From assembly GCA_013115125.1 (NCBI GenBank), contig JABANN010000094.1:1-64000 (forward strand): 64,000 nt of DNA, written 5' to 3'. The notes under the pieces are model-generated. The model searched no databases. It saw only the letters and a list, made by a program, of their open reading frames with translations, and was not told where the DNA came from. Position 1 is the stretch's first letter. The number at the start of each line of letters is the position of its first letter. This document shows positions 23,225 through 34,233 of the stretch, one piece after another. Both the position numbers and the translations under genes were made by a program. Source of the stretch: Perkinsus olseni. Taxonomy: Eukaryota > Perkinsozoa > Perkinsida.

Positions 23225-23863
23225 GCAGGCTCACCCTGGCGGCACGGAAAGAAAAAACACTGTAGACACGTACGGCAAGTGGACAACCAAGACGTGATCT
23301 ACATCGAGACACGAGATGCGACGACGGCTGATCCCAAGGACTCAGTAATGGAGCGGCGCTCGCGGTACTCAACGGCTATCACAAGGACCGAAGAGAATTT
23401 GGAGAGCTATTCGCATCTCCAGTTGGAAAGCGCGCCATACCATTTTGACGTCACTGGACTGACTTTGAACGACCTGCGCGGCTCGCAGCTCTACCTAACA
23501 GACTGGCTGATTCCAACTTGCAATTCGCAATTTGCAAGTCCGCGACCAATCAGAAGGATGCGACGATCGACAACACTTTAGAATCCCACCCATGGCAGCT
23601 TCGATTATACGCTTGACCTCAGCACAACAGAAGCGGGGTATCCTTAAGAAACTCTGCAACATAGGGGCCATGCATGACTCACGCAGCGTGAGGACTCTTG
23701 CTAATGGGATCACAATCACGAGACGTGGTCCACAGTGAAGTGGGAGGAGGACAAGGAACTACTAGGAGCGTTATGAAAGACCACATAGGTGATCGACTGG
23801 AATACCCAATTCCACTTTTTTGCCACTCGGCTTAACGGAGTCCGTCAATAACAGAAGTTATTC

Positions 23864-24490
23864 TCAATCATAATGCGAGAGGCCTTTGGCTACCCTGTAC
23901 TGTAACTCGTCCTCCACGTCTGCCATACACTTGCCCTCGAGCAGAGCTCTGTTCAAGTTGTGCGCCAGTACCTTCATCGCCAGCCAGTGACTGCTGCAAC
24001 AAACTGAGGTGTTCCCAATTTCTAACTCTCCCTTTACCCAGTTACGGTATTCGTAGTAATCATCCACCGAGACCGTAGCACCTCTGCCGGGGCCAAGGCA
24101 TAGGTCCGCGAAGTGCATAGTATTCAATAGCCGCATGAGCGACTGTACCAGTGTGTCATAATCCACCACAATCGAGCCGCTCGTAGAGCCTCTCCGGTAC
24201 AGGTGGGGATGTACAGAAAGGAGGATAGGCAACTGCTTGAATGCCCAGGATAATGTTGCCAGGTTCGTTTGCAGCGAGTTTGGAAGCAGAAAACCGTCGA
24301 GAATACGACAATCCCCACCATCGCTACGTCTCCCTCTAGGTAATGAGCCGTATGTAGCCTGTTCCCCAGGACACTTCTGAAGTCCTGTGGCAGACGTCGT
24401 ACAACCAGAGAAGCCGCCGAGGAGCAGTTGAGGCGTGTTGGATTCAAAAAACGAGGAGGGAGGAGGCGTACCAACATGAGACGAAGGCAT
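23864..24490 (-). CDS. hypothetical protein
   Basis: A 208-codon frame starts MPSSHVGTPPPSSFFESNTP. The first 80 residues are Ser/Gly-rich and may contain an intron. The C-terminal 120 residues look like a folded, mainly helical domain: ATLSWAFKQLPILLSVHPHL, VDYDTLVQSLMRLLNTMHFA, VDDYYEYRNWVKGELEIGN, HWLAMKVLAHNLNRALLEG. I do not recognise the family. It lies between thymidylate kinase and the plus-strand surface-protein gene, and has no counterpart in the first copy of the duplicated block. Confidence 0.5.
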   Translation of the reverse strand: MPSSHVGTPPPSSFFESNTPQLLLGGFSGCTTSATGLQKCPGEQATYGSLPRGRRSDGGDCRILDGFLLPNSLQTNLATLSWAFKQLPILLSVHPHLYRRGSTSGSIVVDYDTLVQSLMRLLNTMHFADLCLGPGRGATVSVDDYYEYRNWVKGELEIGNTSVCCSSHWLAMKVLAHNLNRALLEGKCMADVEDELQYRVAKGLSHYD

Positions 24491-24626
24491 TGCGCTAAAG
24501 TCTTTAGCCTAAAGATCAAGAAAACCTGGACGATATGAATTCAATCCAATTCTCTATCTTGCCTCGGCATTCAGCACTTGTTCCTGCAACTACACGAAAC
24601 GAAGCCGACCATAAGCGCACGGTCAT

Positions 24627-24660
24627 TCTCGCTCGCCCCAAATCCGCGACCACGCGACCG
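24627..24660 (+). promoter_or_regulatory. conserved upstream block of the surface-protein gene B
   Basis: Counterpart of the block at 17637-17670, 30 of 34 bases identical, 52 bp before the ATG at 24713. See that entry for the reasoning. Confidence 0.45.
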
Positions 24661-24712
24661 GCACACTTCGGAAACATCTTTAACAGCTGAGTTTTAACAA
24701 CAAGTTGACACA

Positions 24713-25191
24713 ATGTTCTACAAGCTTATTGCCGTGGCTCTCCTGGCTGTTGCTAAGTGCAACAGCATTCTGGAGAACATCACGGTAGAGCCCCCGGGAA
24801 CGTGGGCTCAACACGTCAACGGGTGAGCTACTTTCGGTGTTGTCGGGCCGCTGAGGATGTTTTCTTTTCAGAACCAATCCGTATACCTCTGGTTCCGAGC
24901 AGTGGCTGCAGTGGGAGCTGGGCCGGTTAGTGGACGACCTCAAGGGCGGCACCCTGCCACCTGAGTCCACCTCCGCTCCACCTGAGCCCAGCTCCCCAGC
25001 GAAGTTCACCACCGCCCCACCGCAGCCCACCCATACCGGTACTGACGGTGGAGGGCTTCGAGCGAGGCGCAGCTCCGACGGGTAAGGACAGCTTATAAGA
25101 ATCCTCTCAGTTCGTCACAGCGTTCTCTATTAGGTACCGTACATCGACCGTCGGCTGGGCCGTGTGTCTTGTATTATTACTTGTATCATGA
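24713..25191 (+). CDS. small secreted/GPI-like surface protein, paralogue B
   Basis: Three exons, 24713-24822, 24872-25081 and 25134-25191, give 125 aa. A signal peptide (MFYKLIAVALLAVAKCNS) is followed by ILENITVEPPGTWAQHVNG, a conserved NGT glycosylation site across the splice junction, SEQWLQWELGRLVDD, a Pro/Ser/Thr-rich stalk longer than in paralogue A, LRARRSSDG, and a hydrophobic C-terminus (WAVCLVLLLVS). Splice positions and phases match paralogue A exactly. The stalk varies much more than the N-terminal and RARRSSDG parts, as expected for a surface protein with a flexible spacer. Function unknown. Confidence 0.75.
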
Positions 25192-26056
25192 GAATGAACG
25201 TTATTTGATTGCACGCGTGCAAACGAACAACGTGTTGTGTTAAGTTCTGCGAGTGGGGAAATCCCGAGTTCAACTTCTAAATTTCCGCTCGGCCGCTGAG
25301 CCTCAGCGAGCAGCTTATGGAGTCCACAAAAACATTGTGACAATGGGGACCCAACGCCAGTGCATTAAGGTCATCTCGTACGGTAAATACTTACAGCCAC
25401 TTCTGTCTTTGCCAATTCCACAACTCATGAGACTAGTGAGGGAATAACCTACAGTCCCTTTCTGTGGCCGAACTCTTTAATCATCCGCGTGTTCGGGTGT
25501 TAATCATCGGGTGTTTTCCTTCGACCCTTTCCGGACGAGAGGCCCCTTCTCACTGAGAAGACCCGGCTGGACCAGCCAGATGCATCGGACGTGGGTAGCG
25601 ATCACCTGATCTTGCACAGCCTTGTATCAAATCATGCGGTTCACATGAGAACGGAGAGGGCACATCCAAGGGCTTCAGCATCGAGTACCCATGACGAATC
25701 GTCGGCAAGAAGTCACTCGGCGCGAGTCGTGGACACTCCTTATGACCTGGGGTTGAACCCCTGCGGTTGTCACAATAACACGCGGCAGAATCTACCGTAT
25801 TACAGTTGAGAATCCCAACTTGAGATTTGATGATCATTGCATCCCAAATACTCGGCGAATAGATGAAATCATTAGGTATATTCCAACTACACTGTGATAT
25901 CGGTTCTGATCCGAGAAGAACCTCCCATTGAGCCCCCACTCAGCACAACACATGAAAATCCACAGTGCGTACTTGACACAATGGTCTCTGAAGAAACTCG
26001 AGGAAACCCGGAAAGTGCCTCGCATCAGCTTTTCCACAACTAGCCAAATCAGTCAG
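25192..26056. other. intergenic, nothing recognised
   Basis: About 860 bases without a convincing gene. Short open frames occur on both strands but show no family similarity or consistent splice signals. A GGGGTTGAACCCC motif at about 25747 resembles a tRNA T-arm but has no tRNA around it. Confidence 0.5.
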
Positions 26057-26657
26057 CTACGCGGCCGCAGTGGGAGCCTTCCTCAAGTGCTTGACCATAT
26101 CGTCTAGCTCACCCTGGGCATTCTTGCATCGCTTAGATACCATTTCCTCTGACTTCTTCAGCTGTGGTATAACACTGTCTGTCAAATGCTTCTCAGCCTT
26201 CGCCATATCGCTCGTGAGCTCGCTAGAATCGGAGAGGATGAAGCACTTCCCTACTGCGCGGTACGTATCTAAGGGCGACACCATCGAAGAATATCGAGTA
26301 CCAGATCCGAGTTATAGGCAATAATCAGGGAGTGTATGCACCGGGTCTAGGAGTGCTCTGATCTCGAGTCCAACCGCAACTCATTATTCGCGATAGAGCT
26401 GCGCAACAAGCACTTTGCTGTAGCCCTACGTAGTTGTGCGTCCTCCTTCAGCATCGTCTCGATTATCTCACGCGCATTCCCTGTCTTTGCTTTCTCGACT
26501 TCCGCCGAGTCGAGTTGCTGGCGGACTCCTGTATACTGGTCGTTCAGCTCCTGAGATCACAAGATCGCACGCTACAGTGAGTAGCAAGTAGCCCACTCGC
26601 CGAGGACGAGAAACCGAAAGACTGCGAATAGGCCGTTCATTATGTAGTGATGACCAT
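26057..26657 (-). CDS. PFDN1: prefoldin subunit 1-like protein or domain
   Basis: Beta-type prefoldin, a hexameric co-chaperone delivering actin and tubulin to CCT. The C-terminal exon has TYRAVGKCFILSDSSELTSD, matching the conserved YxxVGRMF beta-hairpin of PFDN1, followed by a long helix (LKKSEEMVSKRCKNAQGELDD). The upstream exon (about 26563-26420) gives the first helix, ELNDQYTGVRQQLDSAE. Its acceptor (..TCTCAG at about 26565) joins in phase 0 to an ATG at 26655-26657, which is also a codon near the end of the TPR gene frame. So this is either a separate gene starting inside the neighbour or the 3' part of a TPR-prefoldin fusion. The intron between helix and hairpin (about 26410-26290) is not fully settled. 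Confidence 0.6.
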
Positions 26658-28196
26658 GGTAATTGTGTCCCCATCAGGCTGTAATACCCTAACAAGCCGT
26701 TGCTGTTCCATTGCCTCCTCCGGTGAAACTTCATCACTTCTGCTATCGCCTCCGCCCACGAAAGAAATAGAAGAGCCGGACTGCTTCGAAGCCTTCCACT
26801 CCCGATATCTGCAATGAGGGATATAGCTGGCCTTCGGACTGTCCGACGGACAGCTTCGCACTATCCTACCTTTGCAACTGTGCTTCGGCATCCGCCAGCA
26901 TCTTCTCTAAATCTTTATTGCCAGGATTAGCACTAAGACCATCCCGAGCGAAATCGATAGCTTGCTGCCAAAGCTTCTCGGAAAGAGAGGCTTTAGCCCC
27001 ACGCCAATAGGCTAAAATAACGAACAGTCTACGCAGAAAATCTTCGCACCGCAAGTTGTTCGATCACTGCAAATAGCGCTCGCAACATCCAATAACTTAA
27101 GATACACCCCAGCGCAGAATTTCTCACTCAATTACGGAGCTCAGAAGTGAATTACCTCAGGCGATACTGCGGTGGTGACGCATTACACGAGGAGTTGTTA
27201 GGCGCATCCACTATCGTCAACAAGAGCACCCTCCATGATGCATCACATACACTCCCTGAACTACCTTTAACGTTATGTTTATCAGCCTTGACAGCTCTCC
27301 GACAGTCGTTGACCACCTTAGTCCATTCCTTTTTCCCCAAGTAAACTTGCGCTCGGTTACCGTACAAGGCAGACGCTAAATTGTCAGACTTGCTTGCTTC
27401 CGCCGCTTCAATGCCCTGAGCGCCGAAAACTTCCACGAGGAGCAATGTAATCGCATCAACGGTCGGGCACCACGCTGATGTGAACTGTCTCTATTTCGCC
27501 ATAATGACGGAAACGTACGGACTCTTATCGACCCACGCAACAAGGGATCTATTGCCCTCATCATGATATTATCATGCAGGAAATGAGATGCGGAGAGCAA
27601 GAAGAGTTCTATCGACGTCTGTTCGAATCGAAGAACCAACCTGCGTGTATAGAGCGAGGGCCCCATCGCGCTTTCCTTCCTTCAGTAACTCATTTCCCCT
27701 CTTCTTGAGCCGCTCGGCGTAGGTTGCGAGCTGAGAGAAGTACAATCAGTCGGCAGAGAACGATCCGTTCGAAAAAGTATTTGAAAAACTCGGCGATTTC
27801 GAATCACTCTACGAATCACTCATGAAACGCATCAATACCATTTGCCGGCCATTGAATGAATCAGATTTTCGCACATCCGCACTGAAATCCGTTCATGGTG
27901 AACGGTTCACCTAGAGTACATCAATTCTCCGTTGGATCTCAGAGCAACAAAGAGCCTTCGATACTAAGATACACTGATGTAGGGCACCACTTCGTTCGAC
28001 TCAAACGTTCATGCAGAGACCATAATTCAGTTTTACTATACTACCGACGCGATTACTGTGTCTCATTACCAACGATCCCATGGTGAGCTCCCCCCCAATA
28101 GTAATCCACTACCTCCTTTAGCTTTTCCTCAGTCGAAGTACTGTCCGTCTCCTTGGGCACCGGAGCAGCTGCAGGTTTCGAATCGGAGTCCGCCAT
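26640..28196 (-). CDS. TPR-repeat co-chaperone (TTC4/CNS1-like)
   Basis: Tetratricopeptide protein of the type that bridges Hsp90/Hsp70. The start is at 28196 (MADSDSKPAAAPVPKETD). Exons then give LATYAERLKKRGNELLKEGK and DGALALYTQ (TPR 1), SDNLASALYGNRAQVYLGKK and WTKVVNDCRRAVKADKHNVK (TPR 2), AYWRGAKASLSEKLWQQAID and FARDGLSANPGNKDLEKML (TPR 3), and a charged tail ending VITT with TAA at 26640. Three TPRs with the N-x-A-x-x-Y pattern fit TTC4/CNS1 or small-glutamine-rich relatives. The usual C-terminal wheel domain of TTC4 is not seen; instead a prefoldin-1-like segment follows at once. Confidence 0.7.
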
Positions 28197-28726
28197 AATG
28201 TGAAAAAAGGACGAAACTGCGCGATTAACGATCCAATAGGCGTAGAAACCTCTGCCCCGTCTGCTAATACTCGTATCACTAGTAGGGATTCACTACAGCA
28301 ACAGCATTGGGCACAAAATGTGGCCTTCATCTTTGAACGCCACCGACCTGAGTTAGGTCACCTAACATGCTGACGGACCAACGAGCTCTACTGATTAGAC
28401 CAAGATAATGAAAGCGAGATACGAATAACCCAACCCTAAAATTAATTCGAAAGACGCCACACGGAAAAATATGGTCATGCGGCACGATTCATGGCTAAAT
28501 TAAGAGCAGCGGTCGAGCCGCTCGAACTGGAAAATCTTGTTTTCTTGCGCTGACTCAGACCACTCAACGACCGCTGTGTCCGCGAGTCGTGCAAGGTTGA
28601 CGTAACCGTGATACCAGGGTTGAGCGAGAACTGAGCTTCTCAGGCTGATTCGGGGGTGATCAATTGCCACGTAACTTCCATTAGGAGTCGTATGTGATCA
28701 TTATAGTTGAAAGTTGAACCTCGAAA
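28197..28726. other. intergenic, divergent promoter region
   Basis: Lies between the minus-strand TPR gene and the plus-strand membrane-protein gene, so it should contain both promoters. No repeats or genes stand out. The part 28380-28520 is A+T-rich. Confidence 0.5.
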
Positions 28727-29274
28727 ATGTCTCCGCAGATCATCTTCGCGATACTCTTCGGTGCGATCGGCCAAGTCCTCGGTCAGGGAACGTTGTTCTC
28801 CAGAGAACAGATTGAAAATATGAACCTGGAAAAGAACGTGGCCGATTTAGAAGAGGCCAGCACCGAAGAGAAGCTGCTGGACGCCATCGGGAGCATCCCC
28901 ACCGAAATTCCGCTGGGGGCTCTCGAGAACGGCGAAGACGAAGAAGAAGGGTAAGGCGCTGATCCATCTGCACAGCTGCATGTTTCATCTTCTTCAGGGC
29001 AACGAGCGAAGGATTAGACGTCGGCCAGAACCCGGTCAGGACTACAGATTATTCTGGAGTACTGGCTGGGCTTGTGGTCGTATCCGCCGCGATACTCGTC
29101 GTGCTCCTCCTGCAGCTCCTCCTGATGGTGTGGATGGTGAAAACGACGTGGCTCTGGGGCGAAAGGTGAGAGAAACTAAATCAGAGATTGGGACGGTCTA
29201 GTCCATAGCTCACGCATCATTCCTTCAGGTCTCATAGTCCTGACGAGCCTAAGGAGATGGCTGACCGCGTGTGA
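28727..29274 (+). CDS. small type I membrane protein, unknown function
   Basis: Exons 28727-28950, 28998-29165 and 29229-29274 give 145 aa. A signal peptide (MSPQIIFAILFGAIGQVLGQ) is followed by an acidic extracellular part (LEKNVADLEEASTEEKLLD, ENGEDEEEG), one strong transmembrane helix (GVLAGLVVVSAAILVVLLLQ and on to VWMV), and a short cytoplasmic tail ending SPDEPKEMADRV. Introns are 47 and 63 nt with good GT-AG ends. I do not recognise the family; it differs from the GPI-like pair at 17.7 and 24.7 kb, although it shares their small size and three-exon plan. Confidence 0.65.
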
Positions 29275-29595
29275 TTGTCGAGGACTCGGCCATTGTACCA
29301 TTCTCTCATGCATGAGAGCTGCTTTTTGGTGTATCCCAATAACGCACTGAGTATGAGTACACTCAATATCGAACCGCGACAGCACTACTGGCAAAAGAAC
29401 ACTTCGTTCAGGAGTCTTGTGGATTTTCCCGCCGTGACGAAGAAGCTTCGAGCTCGCCAGCCAGTCGGAGACCCCTTCCCCGCACACTACCCAATCATGG
29501 ACATGACTCCATCCACGGTGGATGAAAATGAATGATCCACCAGTGTTGAAAAGCCGGGAAATGTGGCTGTTATATAATCGTTTTCACCAGCGATT

Positions 29596-31243
29596 ATGCC
29601 AAGCGGAGATTATCGCTCGCCTGTAATCGTTCCAATGTTTTCAAGTTTCTCGAGCTCATCACAGATTAAATCACGAATGCCCAATTATTCATCAAAACCC
29701 CAGCATTTGGGGAGAGTCGATATCACGCACAAGGTCGCTGCTCGTGAGGATGATAAGCAACACGTAAAACCACAGCGACAGTCGGCCGCATGCGTCCAGG
29801 CAAGAGGCCAGGATCATGATGCTCTTCGGAAGGTACTCGTAGAAGGCCCCAACGCTGGTGGACGAGCTGGGGTAGCTCATCGCGGCCACTTCCGTATGGG
29901 GACCTTTGAGAGCGGACCCGAGTGCTTCACAAAAGTGAGTTCACCGGGGGCATCTTAGTGCGCACATCAGCCCGTTGTTGTTTCAGAATCACATATGGCG
30001 ATCGAAGAGAGCTGGAAGTGCTCTGGAGTTCCTTGGGCCATTCATCCAATGCCGCATGCTCGTCGAAGGAGAAGTCCTAGTCCTCGACTCGAGGCACTAC
30101 TACGTCGTTAATCGTGGCAGACTGAAAATCCCTGCCCATGGCGGCGAGGTATCCACCATCCTAACTACTGGTAAGCAAAGCAACTGCCCCTCGATTCGTA
30201 TTGCAGTCCTCCGTAGGGGGGTCATTTGGCGAGGCCGGTCTCCTGGGCCCACCTCCCGAGTCGGAGAAACAGAATTCGTCAAGTGCCCGAGAGATCCTCA
30301 CGTTAGCACGGAGATCCCACATCCACCAATCGCTCACTGTGAGCTCGCATTATTCGTTGGCTCGATCGTCGCTCGATTCGCCCTTCATTTCTTCTATCAC
30401 TTGTTCGTAGCGCGAGTGAGTGCCTCCCCGCCTGGTGGGGCATTCTCTTCTCGGCAGATACCTAGTCACCGTCGATCTCCACCCAGCACTGCCGTACAGT
30501 TGGAGGAGGCCCGGGCTATGGAGTGGTGTGATGTTCGATTCGTCGAGCTGAGTATATGCCGTGACGTCCTGCGGGTTCACTCGCGGTTCAGAGACGACTT
30601 GAGGGAGTTGTTGGAGCATCCGACACGCGAAGTCCCTCCCCCTTTTGATGACGGCATCAATAGTAAGAAGCAGTCGAAGAAGCCGGCTAGGCAACCTTGG
30701 GGCTATGGGCTGCCTGCCAAGCGTGGCTCAGTCGTGCAGCAGCCCTCGAAATGGTCCATCAGAAGGCCTCAGTCATCGATGAGCGAAGAGATCAAAGCTT
30801 GGGCCGCCGATGAGAGTTTGAAGCAGCGGAAAGCAGCGGCTATGAGACTTGGAAACCACTCCCCAGGTGGAGGCCTATGGTCTGGTAGAGAGTGTCTCCG
30901 ACAGGCCATGCACACGTACCGCAGCCTCAGCACAAAGCGACCCCCTCCTAGGCCCACGAGCTCGGGGAGTGGGAAGAGCCATCGTGATGGTGGTACTCCT
31001 GTCGATGTCTTCGACCGCTTAGTCAATCGCTTTGATCGTCGACCAGCATCCTCAGACCGACGCTGTGAGACGACGAAGACCAACCCCGAGTGCCACCCCG
31101 GACGTCGGCAGGAGAAGCGAGCTATGCAGACGCCTCGGGACTCTACCATCGCTGTGTGCGTCCTGAGAACCCTCTATGGTAGAGTGAGCAAGAGGGCTAT
31201 CGCTGATGGTGTTATCGAGGGGGTGAGGACGGCATGGGTGTGA
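29596..31243 (+). CDS. cyclic-nucleotide-binding-domain-like protein
   Basis: The central part reads as a cNMP-binding fold: ALEFLGPFIQCRMLVEGEVL, HYYVVNRGRLKIP, then across a GT-AG intron (from 30171) GGSFGEAGLLG, which matches the phosphate-binding cassette pattern GxxFGExALL. The usual Arg of the cassette (RxA) is not evident, so nucleotide binding is doubtful. Upstream, an exon ends at 29936 (SGPECFTK) and joins in phase 0 to NHIWRSKR; the true 5' end may lie further upstream. After another intron (about 30339-30458) a long basic, Arg/Ser-rich C-terminal region of 260 residues runs to TGA at 31243 without a known domain. Candidates are a regulatory subunit-like protein or the tail of a gated channel. 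Confidence 0.5.
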
Positions 31244-31580
31244 GCGCATGCGAAGGTGATATACCGCACCTTTGACAACTCTGAATCGCCCGTGCATGGA
31301 CCGCATGAACTTGGAAGGGACGCTGCCTGGCCAACATCCTGGATGGAGCCCGATATTGCTTGGCCCTTGCTCCCTTGGACAAGTCCCATACCCGTTCCTC
31401 ATCACCTGCGTCCCGGCAAGCAGTGAACCATTACTGAGCATGTAAGCTGTTACCAGTCTTTATTGGTGTCGAGTTCGCTTCGCGATTGATGAACTTGATT
31501 CAGTCATCGTCACTTTCGAAGTCCTACCTTCTCGGCGATATCTGCTCTCTCACCAGCTTTCATACAGTAGCCTTTTATCA

Positions 31581-33415
31581 ATGGAATTTGAATTCAAATC
31601 GGCCGTCCAAAAACGACAAGCCGAGCAGCGGAAGCTAGCAGCTCAGTTTCGGAAACGGCAGGAGCATGCACAGAAGATACGCGAAGAGGTGAGTGGGCGA
31701 AGCGGCATGTCTGCGGTATGCCATGTGTTCACTCAGGCAGCTGCGAAGACAGAGGAGATGCTACAGGCGAACAGTCAGCGGAAGATACAAGCCCACATGG
31801 TGGAGGTTCGCGACCAAGGCGCCCCTGATGGTGGGGTCACTTTCGAAGAGGTGCTGCAGTGGCTGCCGAACGACACACTCAAGGGAGATCGAGTGGATTT
31901 GCCGCAAGAGGTGAGCGAAGACGGCTAGACTGTCTATGGAATCGACCGTTTTTGAAGGTGCTGGAGAAACTGCAAACCTTCGGCGACAAGGTCAAGTTCC
32001 CTCTCATGTTTGAGATTTACAACCAGTCCAAAGATACTCGACTGCACTGTGGAGTGCGGGAGTTCTCGGCTCCTGCAGGCCAGGTTCTCGTCGGCTCCCA
32101 ACTGGTGTGTGGTCTCGGCCTGAAGTCCGGTGAAACGATACGGATTCGGTACAAGGCTCTGCCGTTGTGCACCTCAGTGAAGTTGGTGGCGTCTGGTTCA
32201 ACGTTGGGTGACTATCGAGACTTCAGGAGCGTTCTGGAAAGGTTCCTATCGGCCAACTTTTGTACGCTCAGTCTTGGACAGATTTTCGAAGTCGGAGGGG
32301 TCAAAGTGCAGGTGGCCGGGATTGAACCCGCGCCTGCTGTATGTGTGGTGAATGCTGATATCGATCTCGACTTGACGACCAGTATTGAGGCGGCTGATGG
32401 CGTTGGTTCCGTCGAGCTCGACGGCCCGACCGTTGAGGTGACCACAAGCGGTGAGGAGGCGGCTCAATACAGAGTCGTCCTCTCTGACGAGGCGCGCAGC
32501 AGGCTAGGGAACGATGAGAAACTGGTGGTCTCGGCAACGAGTGGTGAGATCTTCGTCGGCACTTACCCTCTGACTGAAGCGACACCGGTGTCTTATATGT
32601 GGGCATCGGGGGCGAGCTCGGAGTCTGTCGTGTCGCTCACCCTCAAGGACATCGACAGCTGCTTGCGTCAGTACGACCTCTCTGGGAGCGATAGTGCTAT
32701 CAGCGAGTGGCCAGAGGTCATCTACATTGGTGTGTCGAACCCTGAAGGCTCCTGCGAGCTCTCTGTTCGGTCGGCTGAGATTTCGGCGACGCAGGAGGAT
32801 GAAGAGGTCCCGTCGGAAGATGGCGAGGAGTGGACGACGTGCTCGAACTGTCACCACCGCGTCCCCAAGGCGTCCCTCTCTCTGCACGAGCTGCGCTGCA
32901 AGCGTCTGTACGTCCAGTGTCCCGAGTGCGACCAACCGATCCGGCGGGACCGGTGGCCACGGCATGTGCACTGCCCAGTATGCAAGTTGCCTTGCGACAA
33001 GGAGAAACTGCCCGACCATCAACGCGCCTGTCACACCCCTATTGAGTGCCCAGACTGTGGCCAGCAGATCCCCGAGGGCCGCTTCGGACTGCTGCCACAT
33101 CGACGAGACTCCTGCCCGCAGCGACCGCATTTATGCCGCTTTTGTAAGCTGTATGTGCCGATAGAAGGAACGACTCCCGAGGATGCTCGAGACCGGTTAA
33201 TGGGTTTGTCCGTCCACGAGGCCCGTTGTGGCAACCGAACCGATGCATGCCCGGAGTGTGGCCGATTGGTTCGCCTGAAGGACATGGACTTGCACATGAA
33301 GGCCGTCCATGAACAGTCCGAGGGTCGCGTCCTTGAGCCGTGCCCGATCTGTGGCCGACGAGACTTCACTAGCCTCGGTGATCTCACCGCACATGTTTCC
33401 CACTGCGTAGAATAG
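31581..33415 (+). CDS. Ufd1-domain protein with C-terminal zinc fingers (PRLI-interacting factor K-like)
   Basis: Exons 31581-31688, 31737-31910 and 31958-33415 give 579 aa. The N-terminus is a charged helix (FKSAVQKRQAEQRKLAAQF). Residues about 95-280 are the Ufd1 double-psi barrel: FPLMFEIYNQSKDTRLHCGV, LKSGETIRIRYKALPLCTSV, DFRSVLERFLSANFCTLSLG. Residues about 400-579 hold at least five C2H2/TRAF-like zinc fingers: CSNCHHRVPKASLSLHELRC, CPECDQPIRRDRWPRHVHC, CPVCKLPCDKEKLPDHQRAC, CPDCGQQIPEGR, CPECGRLVRLKDMDLHMKAV, CPICGRRDF. Plant PRLI-interacting factor K has the same Ufd1 plus zinc-finger order and length. It is expected to bind ubiquitin and Cdc48/p97 in protein degradation. Confidence 0.88.
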
Positions 33416-34233
33416 AAGATACCATTTTACCGTCATACACTTATTGTTACATCTTTGCATTGTGATGAGAGTTCCTCTAATACGACGTCCTCGAGTTAGT
33501 TGTCAATTCACCCGGTAATGCTCCTACTACGTGGCCTCTTGTCTCCCCTCACAAGACGCTCGGTCGCTGGCGTGACAGTTCGACGAATGGTGATCGCGAT
33601 CCGGGAGCAACTGGTGCCTTCCCTATTATCCACACTCGTAGTATCTCACGTACTAGTGTTGTTATTGAGTACAATGACAGGATACTTCCAGTGTATGGCT
33701 GATGATTCAGCATTCGCAATTACAGTTTTGGTATTCCCTAGAAGTGGTCGCCACCCCAGTCGCGGTCGGGTGGTGTAAGCACGTCGCCCGTGCAAACATG
33801 AAACGGTCAATCATCGGTGCGGCATCACTTGTGCTGTGGAGGTCACCGTATCCCCCGATGCTTGCTGTGGGCTTAGCCGTGGACTTAAGTAACTACGCCC
33901 CTCCACGAATTCTTAGCATGATGGGTGTGAACCTCGAACACGTTCATGTTCATCAAATTGTGGAGGGGTTTATCCCCCACTAGACTTGACGAGCAGCATC
34001 CCACCACAGGGTTTGTACTTTTCCTCCCTTCTGCTTGCCATGTACAACCCCACACCAGCCGTGTTCGACCCCCACCATACTCTGGTGGTAGACGAGAACT
34101 CCAGATCATCAACGGCCTCATATGCATCGTAGGCTGAGCGAAGGACTCCCGTTTCTTGGTCGCCGAGTTTATCATTCTTAACCGCTTCTTACAGGTCTAC
34201 CAGCACCGACAGCGGCGTCAATGGCTTTGAAGG
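33416..34233. other. intergenic, nothing recognised
   Basis: About 800 bases between the Ufd1 gene and the first HAD-like gene. Short open frames on both strands show no splice-consistent continuation or known motifs. Confidence 0.5.

Noticed and set aside
25740-25765. GGGGTTGAACCCC resembling a tRNA T-arm
   Set aside because: No D-arm, anticodon arm or acceptor stem at the right distances.
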